Of a stretch of 64,000 nt of DNA, positions 35,786-44,191 are shown one piece after another; position 1 is the stretch's first letter; every line of letters starts with the position of its first letter. Origin of the DNA: Variovorax terrae. Lineage in GTDB: Bacteria; Pseudomonadota; Gammaproteobacteria; Burkholderiales; Burkholderiaceae_C. The stretch spans positions 124,001 to 188,000 of the forward strand of contig NZ_JALGBI010000003.1 in NCBI RefSeq assembly GCF_022809125.1, read 5' to 3'. The notes under the pieces were generated by a model. That model saw nothing but the letters and a program-made list of their open reading frames with translations. It was not told the DNA's origin and did not search any database. The position numbers and the translations under genes were made by a program.

Positions 35786-36691
35786 TCAAAGCATCGCGGC
35801 GGCGGCCGAGGTCAGGGCCGCGCTCAGGCTTTCGAGCACATCCGACTCGAGGTTCCAGCAGTGCCAGTAGAGCTGGATCGGCAGCACATGGCCGGGCGCG
35901 ATATTGACCAGCTGCCCCTGCTCGAGCAGGCCGCGCGCCAGCAGCTCGGGCACCACGCTCACGCCCCAGCCCGCCAGCACCGCGCGCACCTGGCCCTCCG
36001 AGCTGGGCACGAACAGCTGGTTCAGCGTGACGCGCTTCAGGCCGAAGGCCTTGGCCACGAATTCGGTCTGCCCGTCGTCCTTGCGGTTGAAGGCCAGGAA
36101 CGCCAGCTCGCGGAAGTTGTGCGGCGTCAGGCCCTGCGGGCAATGCTGCTGCGCATACGCCGGCGCGGCCACGGCCACGTAGTTCATCGCGCCCAGCGGC
36201 ACCACGCGGCAGCCGCGCAGCGCCTGCTTGAGCGTGGTCACGCAGCCCAGCACCTGGCCCTCGCGCAGCCATTCGTGGGTGAAGTCCTGGTCGTCGGTGA
36301 TGATCTCCAGCGGCAGGCCCTGGCGGGCCAACTCGCCCAGCGCCGGCAGCGCCCAGGTGGCGATGCTGTCGGCGTTGATGGCGATCGAGATGCGCTCTTC
36401 CTCGCGCGCGCCGCCGATCGAGCTGGGCGCCAGCTCCTTGAGGTCGCGCTCCAGGTCGGCGCGCAGCAGGCGCAGCTGCTTGGTGTGCTTGAGCAGCAGC
36501 TGCCCGGCGGCCGTGGCCTTGAGCGGCCGGCTGCGCACGATCAGCACCGTGCCCACCTGCGCCTCCAGCGCGCGCAGCCGCTGCGACACCGCCGACTGGG
36601 TGATTGACAGGCGCTGCGCCGCGCGCTCGAAGCCGCCCTCTTCCACAATGGCGGCCAGGCATTCCAGGGCATCGGGATCGAACGTGCTCAT
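35786..36691 (-). CDS. argP: LysR-family regulator ArgP (IciA)
   Basis: A 301-residue LysR regulator of the ArgP/IciA type. The N-terminus STFDPDALECLAAIVEEGGF, then ERAAQRLSITQSAVSQRLRA and the linker VLIVRSRPLKATAAGQLLLK, is diagnostic. In other bacteria ArgP controls arginine or lysine export (argO/lysE) and amino-acid metabolism, with lysine as co-effector. Here the divergent neighbour is not a LysE-type exporter but a D-amino acid dehydrogenase (75-base spacer), so control of D-amino acid or basic amino-acid catabolism is plausible. Confidence 0.9.
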   Translation of the reverse strand: MSTFDPDALECLAAIVEEGGFERAAQRLSITQSAVSQRLRALEAQVGTVLIVRSRPLKATAAGQLLLKHTKQLRLLRADLERDLKELAPSSIGGAREEERISIAINADSIATWALPALGELARQGLPLEIITDDQDFTHEWLREGQVLGCVTTLKQALRGCRVVPLGAMNYVAVAAPAYAQQHCPQGLTPHNFRELAFLAFNRKDDGQTEFVAKAFGLKRVTLNQLFVPSSEGQVRAVLAGWGVSVVPELLARGLLEQGQLVNIAPGHVLPIQLYWHCWNLESDVLESLSAALTSAAAAML

Positions 36692-36766
36692 ATAAGTTGT
36701 ATTGATGTTTTCACTAAGAGTTTAATTTTTCTTTTATTAGCCGGCAACATCCTCCACACTGGCAGC

Positions 36767-38074
36767 ATGAAAGTCACCGTCCTGGGCGCCGGCATCATCG
36801 GCACAAGCACCGCCTGGCATCTGCTGGAGCGCGGGCATGAAGTCACCGTGGTCGAGCGGCAGGCCGACGCGGCTCTTGAAACCAGCTTCGCCAACGCGGC
36901 GCAGATCTCGGTGAGCTATTGCGAGCCCTGGGCCAACAGGCACGCGCCGCTCAAGCTGCTGCAATGGATGTTCCGCAACGATGCGCCGCTGCTGTTCCGC
37001 CCGCAGCTGGACTGGCAGCAATGGCGCTGGGGCCTGCAGTTCCTGGCCCAGTGCAGCGATGCCGCGTTCGAGCGCAACGTGCAGCAGCTGGTGGCGCTGG
37101 GCGCCTACAGCCACACGGCACTCAAGGACGTGGTGCGCGCCACCGGCATCGACTACCAGCGGCTCGAGCGCGGCATCGCGCACTACTTCACCGACGCCAA
37201 ATCGTTCGACGCCGCGGCCGGCGCCGCCGCGCTGATGCAGCGCTACGGCGTGGCGCGCAAGGTGGTGAGCCGCGACGAGCTGCTGCAGATCGAGCCCGCC
37301 TTCAAGTCGTTCGCGCACCGCATCGTGGGCGGCACCTACACCGCCAGCGACGAGAGCGGCGATGCCCGCGTGTTCACCCAGGCGCTGGCCCGGCGCTGTG
37401 CGGCGCGCGGCGCGCAGTTCCTCTACGGCCATGACATCGAGCGGCTGGACACCGCCGGCGGCGCCCTCGAAGCCGTCGCGGCGCGCGACCGCGCCACCGG
37501 CGGCCTGCGGCGCCTGCGCGCCGACGCCTATGTGGCCGCCTGCGGCTCCTGGACCGCACCGCTGCTGCGCACCGTGGGCGTGAACCTGCCGATCTACCCG
37601 GGCAAGGGCTACAGCGCCACCTTCAAGTTGAAGCAGCCCGCGCTCGCGCCCTTCGTCTCGACCATCGACGACGAAGTCAAATGCGCGATGAGCCGTCTGG
37701 GTGACACCCTGCGCGTGGCCGGCACCATCGAGGTCGGCGGCTACGACCTGTCGCTCGACACGCCGCTGGCCCGCGCGCGCTGCCAGATGCTGGTGGACCG
37801 CATCGAGGAGGTGCTGCCCGGCGTGTGCGACACCGCCGAGCCCCATTTCTGGGCCGGCCTGCGCCCGGCCACGCCCACCAACATTCCCTACATCGGCAAG
37901 ACGCGGGTCGGCCGGCTCTGGGTCAATGCCGGCCACGGCACCCTGGGCTGGACGCACGGCGCGGGCTCGGGCAAGGCGCTGGCCGAACTGATCAGCGGCG
38001 AACGCCCGGCCATGAACTTCGGCTTCCACGGCTTCGCCGGCGACCCGGCCGGGCTCGCGCCCCAGGCCGCCTGA
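36767..38074 (+). CDS. dadA: D-amino acid dehydrogenase small subunit (DadA)
   Basis: A 435-residue FAD enzyme that oxidises D-amino acids to 2-oxoacids and passes electrons to the respiratory chain. The Rossmann start KVTVLGAGIIGTSTAWHLLE is followed by ALETSFANAAQISVSYCEPW, then LKLLQWMFRNDAPLLF. The C-terminal VNAGHGTLGWTHGAGSGKAL is nearly diagnostic for DadA. Length matches E. coli DadA (432). It is divergent from argP. Alanine racemase, the usual partner in catabolic dadAX operons, is not adjacent. Confidence 0.92.
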   Translation: MKVTVLGAGIIGTSTAWHLLERGHEVTVVERQADAALETSFANAAQISVSYCEPWANRHAPLKLLQWMFRNDAPLLFRPQLDWQQWRWGLQFLAQCSDAAFERNVQQLVALGAYSHTALKDVVRATGIDYQRLERGIAHYFTDAKSFDAAAGAAALMQRYGVARKVVSRDELLQIEPAFKSFAHRIVGGTYTASDESGDARVFTQALARRCAARGAQFLYGHDIERLDTAGGALEAVAARDRATGGLRRLRADAYVAACGSWTAPLLRTVGVNLPIYPGKGYSATFKLKQPALAPFVSTIDDEVKCAMSRLGDTLRVAGTIEVGGYDLSLDTPLARARCQMLVDRIEEVLPGVCDTAEPHFWAGLRPATPTNIPYIGKTRVGRLWVNAGHGTLGWTHGAGSGKALAELISGERPAMNFGFHGFAGDPAGLAPQAA

Positions 38075-38102
38075 CGCCCCCCCGGCGCCCGCGGCAGCGG
38101 GC

Positions 38103-39764
38103 TCAGCGCACGCAGCTGAAGCCGGCCGCGCTGTCGGCCGAAGCGCCTGCCGCACCCGTGAACTTCGGCCAGGCCGGGTAGCGGCACATCGGCCGCGTGC
38201 GGCTGGCGCCGGTGTTGTTGTCCGAGGCGCTCAGCGTCTCGGGCGCCTCGCCCTGCGCCACCCAGCGATCGAGCACGGCCAGGCCATCGTAGGCCGCCTT
38301 GAACGGCCCGAAGCCGTGGCCGAAGCCCGGGACCACGTAGTAGCGCACGAAGCCGTCCACCGCGTCCTGGCCCAGCGCGGCCACCTGGGCACGGTAGTAG
38401 TCGGCCGTGTTGTGCGGGCTGATGAAGTCGTCGGCCGTGCCATGCGTGAGGATCAGCTTGCCGCCCTTGGCGCGGAAGGCGGCGAGGCTCACGGCCGTCA
38501 CGTCGGTGATCGTGCCGAGCTGCTGCAGCCGCGGCTTCCAGGCCGCAGGGTCGTAGCGCATCGCGTCGAGCGCCGGGTCCTGCGTGACCAGGTACTTGGC
38601 ATGCGCCGCGCCGATCGCGTAGAGCAGCGCGTCGGTGGGCGCCGGCGGATTGGCGGGCTGGGCGGCAGCGCCGAACGAGGACACGTTGAACAGCGCCCCC
38701 TCCAGCAGCGGCCAGCGCGGAAAGACGCGCTGGCCGGCGATCTCGAAGCCGGCGTCGTAGGGCGAGGCGATGGCCTGCACCGTGGCGATCTGCGCGTCCG
38801 ACAGGCAGCCGTCGCCGCTGTCGGCGCCGCCGGGGCAGCGCAGCGTGGCCTTCACGGTGTCGAGGTTGAACGCCGCGTTGCAGCCGGCCACGTTGCTGAT
38901 GATGCCGTCCTTCGCGCCGTCCAGCGCCACGGTGTCGCAGGCCGCGTAGACCGCGTCGGTCAGCAGCTTGACCTTGGCCTTGCCGAGCCAGCCCGCGCCA
39001 CCGCCCGAGTACATCGCGCGCCCGGCGTTGAGCGAGGCCAGCTGCAGCAGCGTGATGTTGTAGGCCGGGTAGTTGGCGATCACGCCGTCATAGTCCTCGG
39101 GGTAGCGCGCGGCCGCGTCCAGCGCCTCGTGGCCGCCCTGCGAGCCGCCAATGAAATAGAAGTACTTCGGCACCGCGTTGTAGTACTGCCGGATCAGTGC
39201 CAGGGCCACGTCGTGCGCCTTCTTCACCGAGAGCTGGCCGTAGTTGGCCAGCGCTTCGGCGTTGAGCGCGAAAGTGCCATCGAACGAACCCTGGCCCTTG
39301 TGGCCGCCGTCGCTGCCGAGCGTCACATAGCCCTGCTTCAGCGGATGGGCCAGCGCGGCCGGCTGCATCGTGAACGGACCAAGGCCGGTCACCAGCGTGC
39401 CGTCGTAGCCGCCCCCGCCCATCTGCAGCGCGCGGGCGTTCCAGTTCGCCGGCAGGTTGACCTGGAATTCCAGATCGGGCGCGCCCGCGCTGGCCGGCTT
39501 GACCACGCCCTTGACCGCGCAGTACGCGCCATGGGGGTTGCCCGGCGCCTCGCCCGACACGAAGACCGCCGACTGCACCACCGCGCCCGAACTCGGCTTG
39601 CCGATGAGCGAGGCCGGCAAGGAAAAACCCGCGAGCGTCGAACAGGCGTCGGGCGAGGTGGCGTAGGCGCTACCGCAGCTCAAAGCTGCGAGCTGGGCCG
39701 CCGCGAACAGCGCCAGCCGGGCGGCCGGGCGGCGGCCGGTGGCGGGTTGTCTCTTGTTCTTCAT
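38103..39764 (-). CDS. tannase/feruloyl esterase family protein
   Basis: A 553-residue secreted serine esterase of the tannase and feruloyl esterase family, which releases hydroxycinnamic or gallic acids from plant esters. The signal peptide ARLALFAAAQLAALSCGSAYA follows a basic N-terminus (MKNKRQPATGRR). The nucleophile serine is in YFIGGSQGGHEALDAAARYP. The Asp is in LILTHGTADDFISP and the His in VPGFGHGFGPF. Conserved cysteines (DACSTL, YAACDT, CLSDAQ) are present. Start 39764 has GGAG upstream. Substrate choice is not predictable here. Confidence 0.9.
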   Translation of the reverse strand: MKNKRQPATGRRPAARLALFAAAQLAALSCGSAYATSPDACSTLAGFSLPASLIGKPSSGAVVQSAVFVSGEAPGNPHGAYCAVKGVVKPASAGAPDLEFQVNLPANWNARALQMGGGGYDGTLVTGLGPFTMQPAALAHPLKQGYVTLGSDGGHKGQGSFDGTFALNAEALANYGQLSVKKAHDVALALIRQYYNAVPKYFYFIGGSQGGHEALDAAARYPEDYDGVIANYPAYNITLLQLASLNAGRAMYSGGGAGWLGKAKVKLLTDAVYAACDTVALDGAKDGIISNVAGCNAAFNLDTVKATLRCPGGADSGDGCLSDAQIATVQAIASPYDAGFEIAGQRVFPRWPLLEGALFNVSSFGAAAQPANPPAPTDALLYAIGAAHAKYLVTQDPALDAMRYDPAAWKPRLQQLGTITDVTAVSLAAFRAKGGKLILTHGTADDFISPHNTADYYRAQVAALGQDAVDGFVRYYVVPGFGHGFGPFKAAYDGLAVLDRWVAQGEAPETLSASDNNTGASRTRPMCRYPAWPKFTGAAGASADSAAGFSCVR

Positions 39765-39919
39765 GAAGGACTCCTGTGTCTCTGGATGGGTAGCGTGCCC
39801 GCTGCGATGGCAGGGCCGTGTCGGCATTGTGCCCATGGCCGGCCCCGCCCGGGCGCCTGTTCAACGCTGCTGAGCATCGGCGCGCGCCACGGGCGGCTCC
39901 CAGCCGCTACGATCACGGC

Positions 39920-40486
39920 ATGGCTGAAGCACCCCGACACTTTCTCTTTCTCGTCACCTCGACCCGCGAGCCCGGCCACCTGGGCAACACCGAATGGCTG
40001 GCGCGGCAGGCCGCCGCGGCCCTGCCGGCGGGCACGGCGCAGACCTGGCTGCAGCTCGCGCCGCTGCAGCCGCAGCTGCCGCCGTTCGTGGACCAGCGCC
40101 ACACCGCAGGCCAGTACCCGATGCCCGAGGGCGCGCTCAAGGCCCTGCTCGACGCCACGCTGGCGGCCACCGACATCGTGCTGGTCTCGCCGGTCTACTG
40201 GTTCAGCATTCCGGCCCCGCTCAAGGCCTACCTCGACCACTGGAGCGCCTGGCTGCGCGTGCCCGGCCTGTCGTTCAAGGAGACGATGGCGCAGAAGACG
40301 CTGCGCCTCGTCGCCACCAGCGGCGACCGCGCCAAGGCGCAGCCGATGATCGACTCGGTGAAGCTGTGCGCCGAGTTCTTCCCCATGGCCTGGGGCGGCG
40401 CGCTCTGGGGCAAGGGCGGGCCGCCCGACGCGGTGCAGGCCGATGCCGGCGCGCGCGACCAGGCTGCTACGTTTTTAATAGCGTAA
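39920..40486 (+). CDS. NAD(P)H-dependent FMN reductase/flavodoxin-like oxidoreductase
   Basis: A 188-residue flavodoxin-like oxidoreductase. The FMN-phosphate loop is TSTREPGHLGNTEWLARQA (about residues 13-31), and DIVLVSPVYWFSIPAPLKAYLDH (split: VLVSPVYWFSIPAPLKAYLD) is the classic flavin-contact motif. The protein ends in AATFLIA, and these last codons plus the TAA stop (40484-40486) lie in the head of a family 1 repeat, so the native C-terminus was probably replaced. It is divergent from the tannase gene. Likely role is quinone, azo or flavin reduction. Confidence 0.85.
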   Translation: MAEAPRHFLFLVTSTREPGHLGNTEWLARQAAAALPAGTAQTWLQLAPLQPQLPPFVDQRHTAGQYPMPEGALKALLDATLAATDIVLVSPVYWFSIPAPLKAYLDHWSAWLRVPGLSFKETMAQKTLRLVATSGDRAKAQPMIDSVKLCAEFFPMAWGGALWGKGGPPDAVQADAGARDQAATFLIA

Positions 40487-40532
40487 AATGTCCACGGGAC
40501 AAGGACATCCGCCCGTTTTGATTCAAAAATCA
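40464..40532. repeat. family 1 interspersed repeat, copy C
   Basis: Head TGCTACGTTTTTAATAGCG, centre TCCACGGGACAAGGACATCC, tail GTTTTGATTCAAAAATCA. It provides the TAA of the flavodoxin-like gene at one end and the TGA of the convergent molybdenum hydroxylase (40530-40532) at the other. Confidence 0.85.
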
Positions 40533-42848
40533 GGGCTGCAGCGCCTGCCAGACGCGCGCCGGGCTCAGCGGCATCTGCAGCCGCGGTGACTGCGCGCCCT
40601 GGCCGGCGCGCGCGAAGGCATCGGCCACCGCGTTGACCACGCTGGGCGTGGCCCCGATGGTGCCGAGCTCGCCCACGCCCTTGACGCCCAGCGGGTTGTT
40701 CTTGCACGGCGTGGTCTCGTCCATCTCGGTGCGGAACGGCGGCGCCTGGTCGGCGTGCGGCAGCGCGTAGTCCATGAAGCTGCCGGTCACCAGCTGGCCG
40801 GTCTCGCGGTCGTAGACGATGCGCTCGTGCAGCGCCTGGCCGATGCCCTGCACCGCGCCGCCGTCGAGCTGGCCGCGCACGATCAGCGGGTTGACCACGC
40901 GGCCCACGTCGTTGACGCTGGCGTAGGCCACCACCTGCACCTCGCCGGTCTGCGGGTCGATCTCGACCTCGCTCACGTGGCAGCCGTTGGGCCAGGTCGG
41001 GCCCGAGACGCTGCTGGTGCTGTCCATGAAGATGCGGCCCTCGGGCTGGCGCTGCGCCAGCTCGGCCAGGCCCAGCGTGAGGTCGGTGCCGGCGACGCTG
41101 AAGGCGCCGGCCTCGTAGCGAACGTCATCCACCGCGGCCTCGAACTCCTTGGCGGCCAGTTCCTTGGCCGCAGCGATGGCGCGCTCGGCGCCCACGCGCA
41201 CGGCCGAGCCGCCGGTGAACAGCGAGCGCGAGCCGGCGCTGCCGAAGCCGTCGCCGCGGTCGGTGTCGCCCAGCACCACGCGCACGCGCCCGATCGGGAT
41301 GCCGAAGGCGTCCACCACGAGCTGCGCCAGCGTGGTGGCGATGCCCTGGCCCATGGCGTTGACGGCCGAGAACACTTCCACCGTGCCGTCGGACAGCACG
41401 GTGACGGTGACGCGCTCCTCGAACACGTTGCCGCCGGTCCATTCGAGGAAGGTGGCCAGGCCCAGGCCGCGCAGTTTGCCGGCGCGCCGCGAGGCGGCCT
41501 CGCGCGCGGCAAAGCCGTCCCAGTCGGCCAGCGCCAGGCCCTGGTCCATCACATGCTCGAAGCGGCCCGTGTCGTAGACCTGGCCCATGGGGTTCTTGTA
41601 AGGCATCTGCTCGGGCCGGATGAAGTTGCGCCGGCGCAGCGCCACGCGGTCGATGCCGGTGGCGCGCGCGGCCTCGTCCATCAGCCGCTCCATGATGAAG
41701 ATGGCCTCGGGCCGGCCCGCGCCGCGGTAGGCGCCGGTGGGCGCGCAGTTCGTCAGCACGGCCTGGAAGTGGAAGTCGATGGTCTGGATGTCGTAGACGC
41801 TGGTCTGCACCCAGGGCCCGATCAAGAGCTGGATCGCCACGCCGGTGCCGGTGGCGTAGGCGCCCACGTTGGCCAGCGAATGGATGCGCAGCGCGAGGAT
41901 GCGGCCGCTCTCGTCGAGCGCGAGCTCGGCATGGCTCTGCAGGTCGCGCCCGTGGGTGGTGGCGAGGAACTCCTCGCTGCGGTCGGCCACCCACTTGACG
42001 GGCCGGCGCAGCTGCTGCGCGGCCCAGGCCACCACCAGGTCCTCGGGGTAGGCGCCGGTCTTCATGCCGAAGCCGCCGCCCACGTCGCCCACCCGCACGC
42101 GCACCTGCTCCCTGGGCAGGCCCAGTGCGTCGCAGATGGCGTTGCGCACGCCCGAGGGCATCTGCGTGCTCATGCGCACCGTGAGGCGCTGGTCGGCCGG
42201 ATCGAGGCAGGCCAGCACCGAGCGCGGCTCCAGCGTCACCGCGGCCACCCGCTGGTTGGTGATGTCCAGCGCCACCACATGGCGCGCGCGGGCGAACGCC
42301 GCGGCCGTGACGGCGGCATCGCCGTGGCGCATCTCGGCCGCGAGGTTGTCGGGCGCCTCGGGGCACAGCGCGGAGGCGCCGGCGGCGGTGGCCTGCCGGG
42401 CGTCCACCACGGCGGGCAGCTCCTCGTAGTCCACGAAGACCGCCTCGGCCGCATCGCGCGCCTGCTGCATCGTCTCGGCCACCACGGCGGCCACCGGCTC
42501 GCCGACGAAGCGCACGCGCTCGTGCGCCAGCGCGCGGCGCGGCGGCGAGGCCCCCGGTGCACCGTCGGCGCGCTGGAAGCCCGGACCGGGCATGGGTTTG
42601 ACTCCCGCCTGCGCCAGCTCGGCGCCGGTCCAGACCGCCCGCACGCCGGGCAAGGCGCGCGCGGCGGCGGTGTCGATGCCCACGATGCGCGCATGCGGAT
42701 AGGGCGAGCGCACGAAGCACAGGCGCAGCTGGCCCTCGGGCGCGGCATCGTCGGTGTAGCGGCCCGCGCCCCGCAGCAGGCTGTCGTCTTCGATGCGGCG
42801 CACGGCCTGGCCGCTGCCGAATCGGGGGTAGGAGGTGTCGGTGGTCAA
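40530..42848 (-). CDS. xanthine dehydrogenase-family molybdopterin-binding subunit
   Basis: A 772-residue large subunit of the molybdenum hydroxylase (CoxL/XdhB-like) family. The N-terminal a/b hammerhead contains VRRIEDDSLLRGAGRYTDDA and the segment from VRFVGEPVAAVVAE. Molybdopterin-binding domains contain GGGFGMKTGAYPED, GAYRGAGRPEAIFIMERLMD (active-site loop), and a C-terminal GVKGVGELGTIGATPSVVNA carrying the catalytic Glu. The active-site loop GAYRGAGR lacks the AYRCSFR of true CO dehydrogenase, so this is a form II or other hydroxylase. The usual FAD (medium) and 2Fe-2S (small) subunit genes are not adjacent. It may hydroxylate an N-heterocycle or aldehyde. Confidence 0.9.
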   Translation of the reverse strand: MTTDTSYPRFGSGQAVRRIEDDSLLRGAGRYTDDAAPEGQLRLCFVRSPYPHARIVGIDTAAARALPGVRAVWTGAELAQAGVKPMPGPGFQRADGAPGASPPRRALAHERVRFVGEPVAAVVAETMQQARDAAEAVFVDYEELPAVVDARQATAAGASALCPEAPDNLAAEMRHGDAAVTAAAFARARHVVALDITNQRVAAVTLEPRSVLACLDPADQRLTVRMSTQMPSGVRNAICDALGLPREQVRVRVGDVGGGFGMKTGAYPEDLVVAWAAQQLRRPVKWVADRSEEFLATTHGRDLQSHAELALDESGRILALRIHSLANVGAYATGTGVAIQLLIGPWVQTSVYDIQTIDFHFQAVLTNCAPTGAYRGAGRPEAIFIMERLMDEAARATGIDRVALRRRNFIRPEQMPYKNPMGQVYDTGRFEHVMDQGLALADWDGFAAREAASRRAGKLRGLGLATFLEWTGGNVFEERVTVTVLSDGTVEVFSAVNAMGQGIATTLAQLVVDAFGIPIGRVRVVLGDTDRGDGFGSAGSRSLFTGGSAVRVGAERAIAAAKELAAKEFEAAVDDVRYEAGAFSVAGTDLTLGLAELAQRQPEGRIFMDSTSSVSGPTWPNGCHVSEVEIDPQTGEVQVVAYASVNDVGRVVNPLIVRGQLDGGAVQGIGQALHERIVYDRETGQLVTGSFMDYALPHADQAPPFRTEMDETTPCKNNPLGVKGVGELGTIGATPSVVNAVADAFARAGQGAQSPRLQMPLSPARVWQALQP

Positions 42849-42942
42849 GGAGGAACCTCGTCGTGCAATGGGGGGGGGTGCGGCAGGTTTACCGGAATCG
42901 ACTTTAGCGAATTCCGGCGATCCCTGCGCATGCCGCCCGTTC
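42849..42942. other. short non-coding spacer before the element
   Basis: Leader of the molybdenum hydroxylase gene, including a nine-G run (42870-42878) and a TTTACCGGAATC stretch. No gene is seen in 42849-43210 other than the inverted-repeat element annotated separately. Confidence 0.5.
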
Positions 42943-43211
42943 AGAACGTGTTTGCGATCTGTATGGGGTCGCGTTGGGACGCAATCGGGATGAGTTGGCC
43001 GCCAAGATCACGCCGCATGGGCTGATGCCCATGCAAGGGATTTGGTGGACAAATCGCCCGATTTCGTCCCAACCCGAAGGGCAAGTGCCTTTTCGGGCGG
43101 TCTGCGGCGTTGCGCTGCTGGCCAATAGCCAGCTATTGGCGGTGCAGCGCGCCTTGCAGCCCATCCCGAAAAGACACTTGCGCGACCCCATACAGATCGC
43201 AAACACGTTCT
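42943..43211. mobile_element. 269-bp MITE-like element with 31-bp TIRs and two hairpins
   Basis: Perfect 31-bp inverted repeats at 42943-42973 and 43181-43211 (outer end AGAACGTGTTTGCGATCTGT). Inside lie two long hairpins. One is 42974-43072, with 16-base arms (one mismatch) and an inner stem GCATGGGC-TGAT-GCCCATGC (43015-43034). The other is 43081-43180, with arms GCAAGTGCCTTTTCGGG/CCCGAAAAGACACTTGC and an inner stem GCCAATAGC-CA-GCTATTGGC (43121-43140). No protein is encoded. No clear target duplication is seen. Its right end meets the stop codon of the LysR gene. Confidence 0.75.
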
Positions 43212-44095
43212 CAGGCCTGGCGAAAGCGCCCCAGCACATCCAGCACCTGCCGGGTGGCCAGCTCGGGCGTGCCCGAGCGGTGCGCAATGCCCAGCGGCCG
43301 CCACAAGGCCGGGCGCAGCGGCAGCATGGCGATGCGCGGGTCGGGCAGCGGGGCCGAGGCCTCATGCGGCAGCAGCGTGGCGCCGTAGCCGGCGGCCACC
43401 AGGCTCTTGATGGCGTCGTTGTAGTTGAGCTGGATCCGCGCCTTGGGCTGTTCACCCGCGGCCGCGAACCATTCCGCGGTCAGCCGCGCGAGCCGCGTGC
43501 TGGTGTCGTTGAGGATCAGCGGCCGCGCCGCCAGCCAGGCCGCGGTAGCTCGCCGGGGAGCCGGCCAGGCGGCGGGCACGAAGGCCATGACCGGGTCGCG
43601 CCGCCAGGGCAGCACGCGCAGGCCCGGTGCCGCGGGCTGGGGCAGGGCCACCAGGCCGATGTCCAGCGTGCCGCCGGCCAGGCGCGCCAGCGTTTCCTGC
43701 GAGGTGAGCACCGCCACCTGCACGTCGATGCCCGGGTGCTCGGCGCCCAGCACCTGCAGCGCCTGCGGCAGCAGGTGCGCAATGGCGCCGGTGGAAGCCC
43801 CCAGGCGCACCCGCCCGGTGCGGCCCTGCACCTGGCGCTGCACATCGTCCAGCGCCTCATCGGCATCGGCCAGCAGGCGCCGTGCACGTTCGATCAGGGC
43901 TTCGCCAATGGCCGAAGGGCCGACCTGCCCGCGCGTGCGCAGCAGCAGCGGGGCACCGATGCGCGCCTCCAGCTCGGCCACATGCAGGCTCACCGTGGGC
44001 GGCGCCAGGTTCAGCGCGCGCGCGGCGGCGGCGAAGGAGCCCAGGTCGGCAATGGCGACCAGGGTGCGCAGTCGATCGAGGCTGAGTTCGCGCAT
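43211..44095 (-). CDS. LysR-family transcriptional regulator
   Basis: A 294-residue LysR-type regulator. The helix-turn-helix MRELSLDRLRTLVAIADLGS with AAARALNLAPPTVSLHVAEL is followed by an effector domain at about 90-290. The stop codon TGA uses the last base of the adjacent inverted-repeat element. It is divergent from argC with a T-N11-A box in the spacer, so regulation of argC or autoregulation is likely. Confidence 0.9.
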   Translation of the reverse strand: MRELSLDRLRTLVAIADLGSFAAAARALNLAPPTVSLHVAELEARIGAPLLLRTRGQVGPSAIGEALIERARRLLADADEALDDVQRQVQGRTGRVRLGASTGAIAHLLPQALQVLGAEHPGIDVQVAVLTSQETLARLAGGTLDIGLVALPQPAAPGLRVLPWRRDPVMAFVPAAWPAPRRATAAWLAARPLILNDTSTRLARLTAEWFAAAGEQPKARIQLNYNDAIKSLVAAGYGATLLPHEASAPLPDPRIAMLPLRPALWRPLGIAHRSGTPELATRQVLDVLGRFRQA

Positions 44096-44099
44096 GGTG

Positions 44100-44114
44100 T
44101 TCAGAAAAACTGAA
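44100..44114. promoter_or_regulatory. LysR-type box between regulator and argC
   Basis: TTCAGAAAAACTGAA is a perfect five-base dyad with an internal T-N11-A (44101-44113), about five bases upstream of the LysR start codon and 78 bases upstream of argC. A second short palindrome TTCATGAA follows at 44122-44129. Confidence 0.5.
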
Positions 44115-44191
44115 TCCGACCTTCATGAAATTCAACTTTTCTTAGTTTACGCCCCGCGCCAAGATGGCGCTCCCATCACAGGAGCCCCTTC

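Noticed and set aside
40530..42848. CO dehydrogenase (CoxL form I)
   Set aside because: The form I active-site loop AYRCSFR is absent; the sequence reads GAYRGAGR, so only the broader molybdenum hydroxylase family is supported.
42935..43220. Target-site duplication flanking the 269-bp element
   Set aside because: The bases outside the two 31-bp ends (...CCGTTC and CAGGCC...) do not form a convincing direct repeat.
42974..43455. Open frames running through the inverted-repeat element (for example 42974-44113 and 42904-43455)
   Set aside because: They cross hairpin arms and the LysR gene, have no domain and no plausible start signals.
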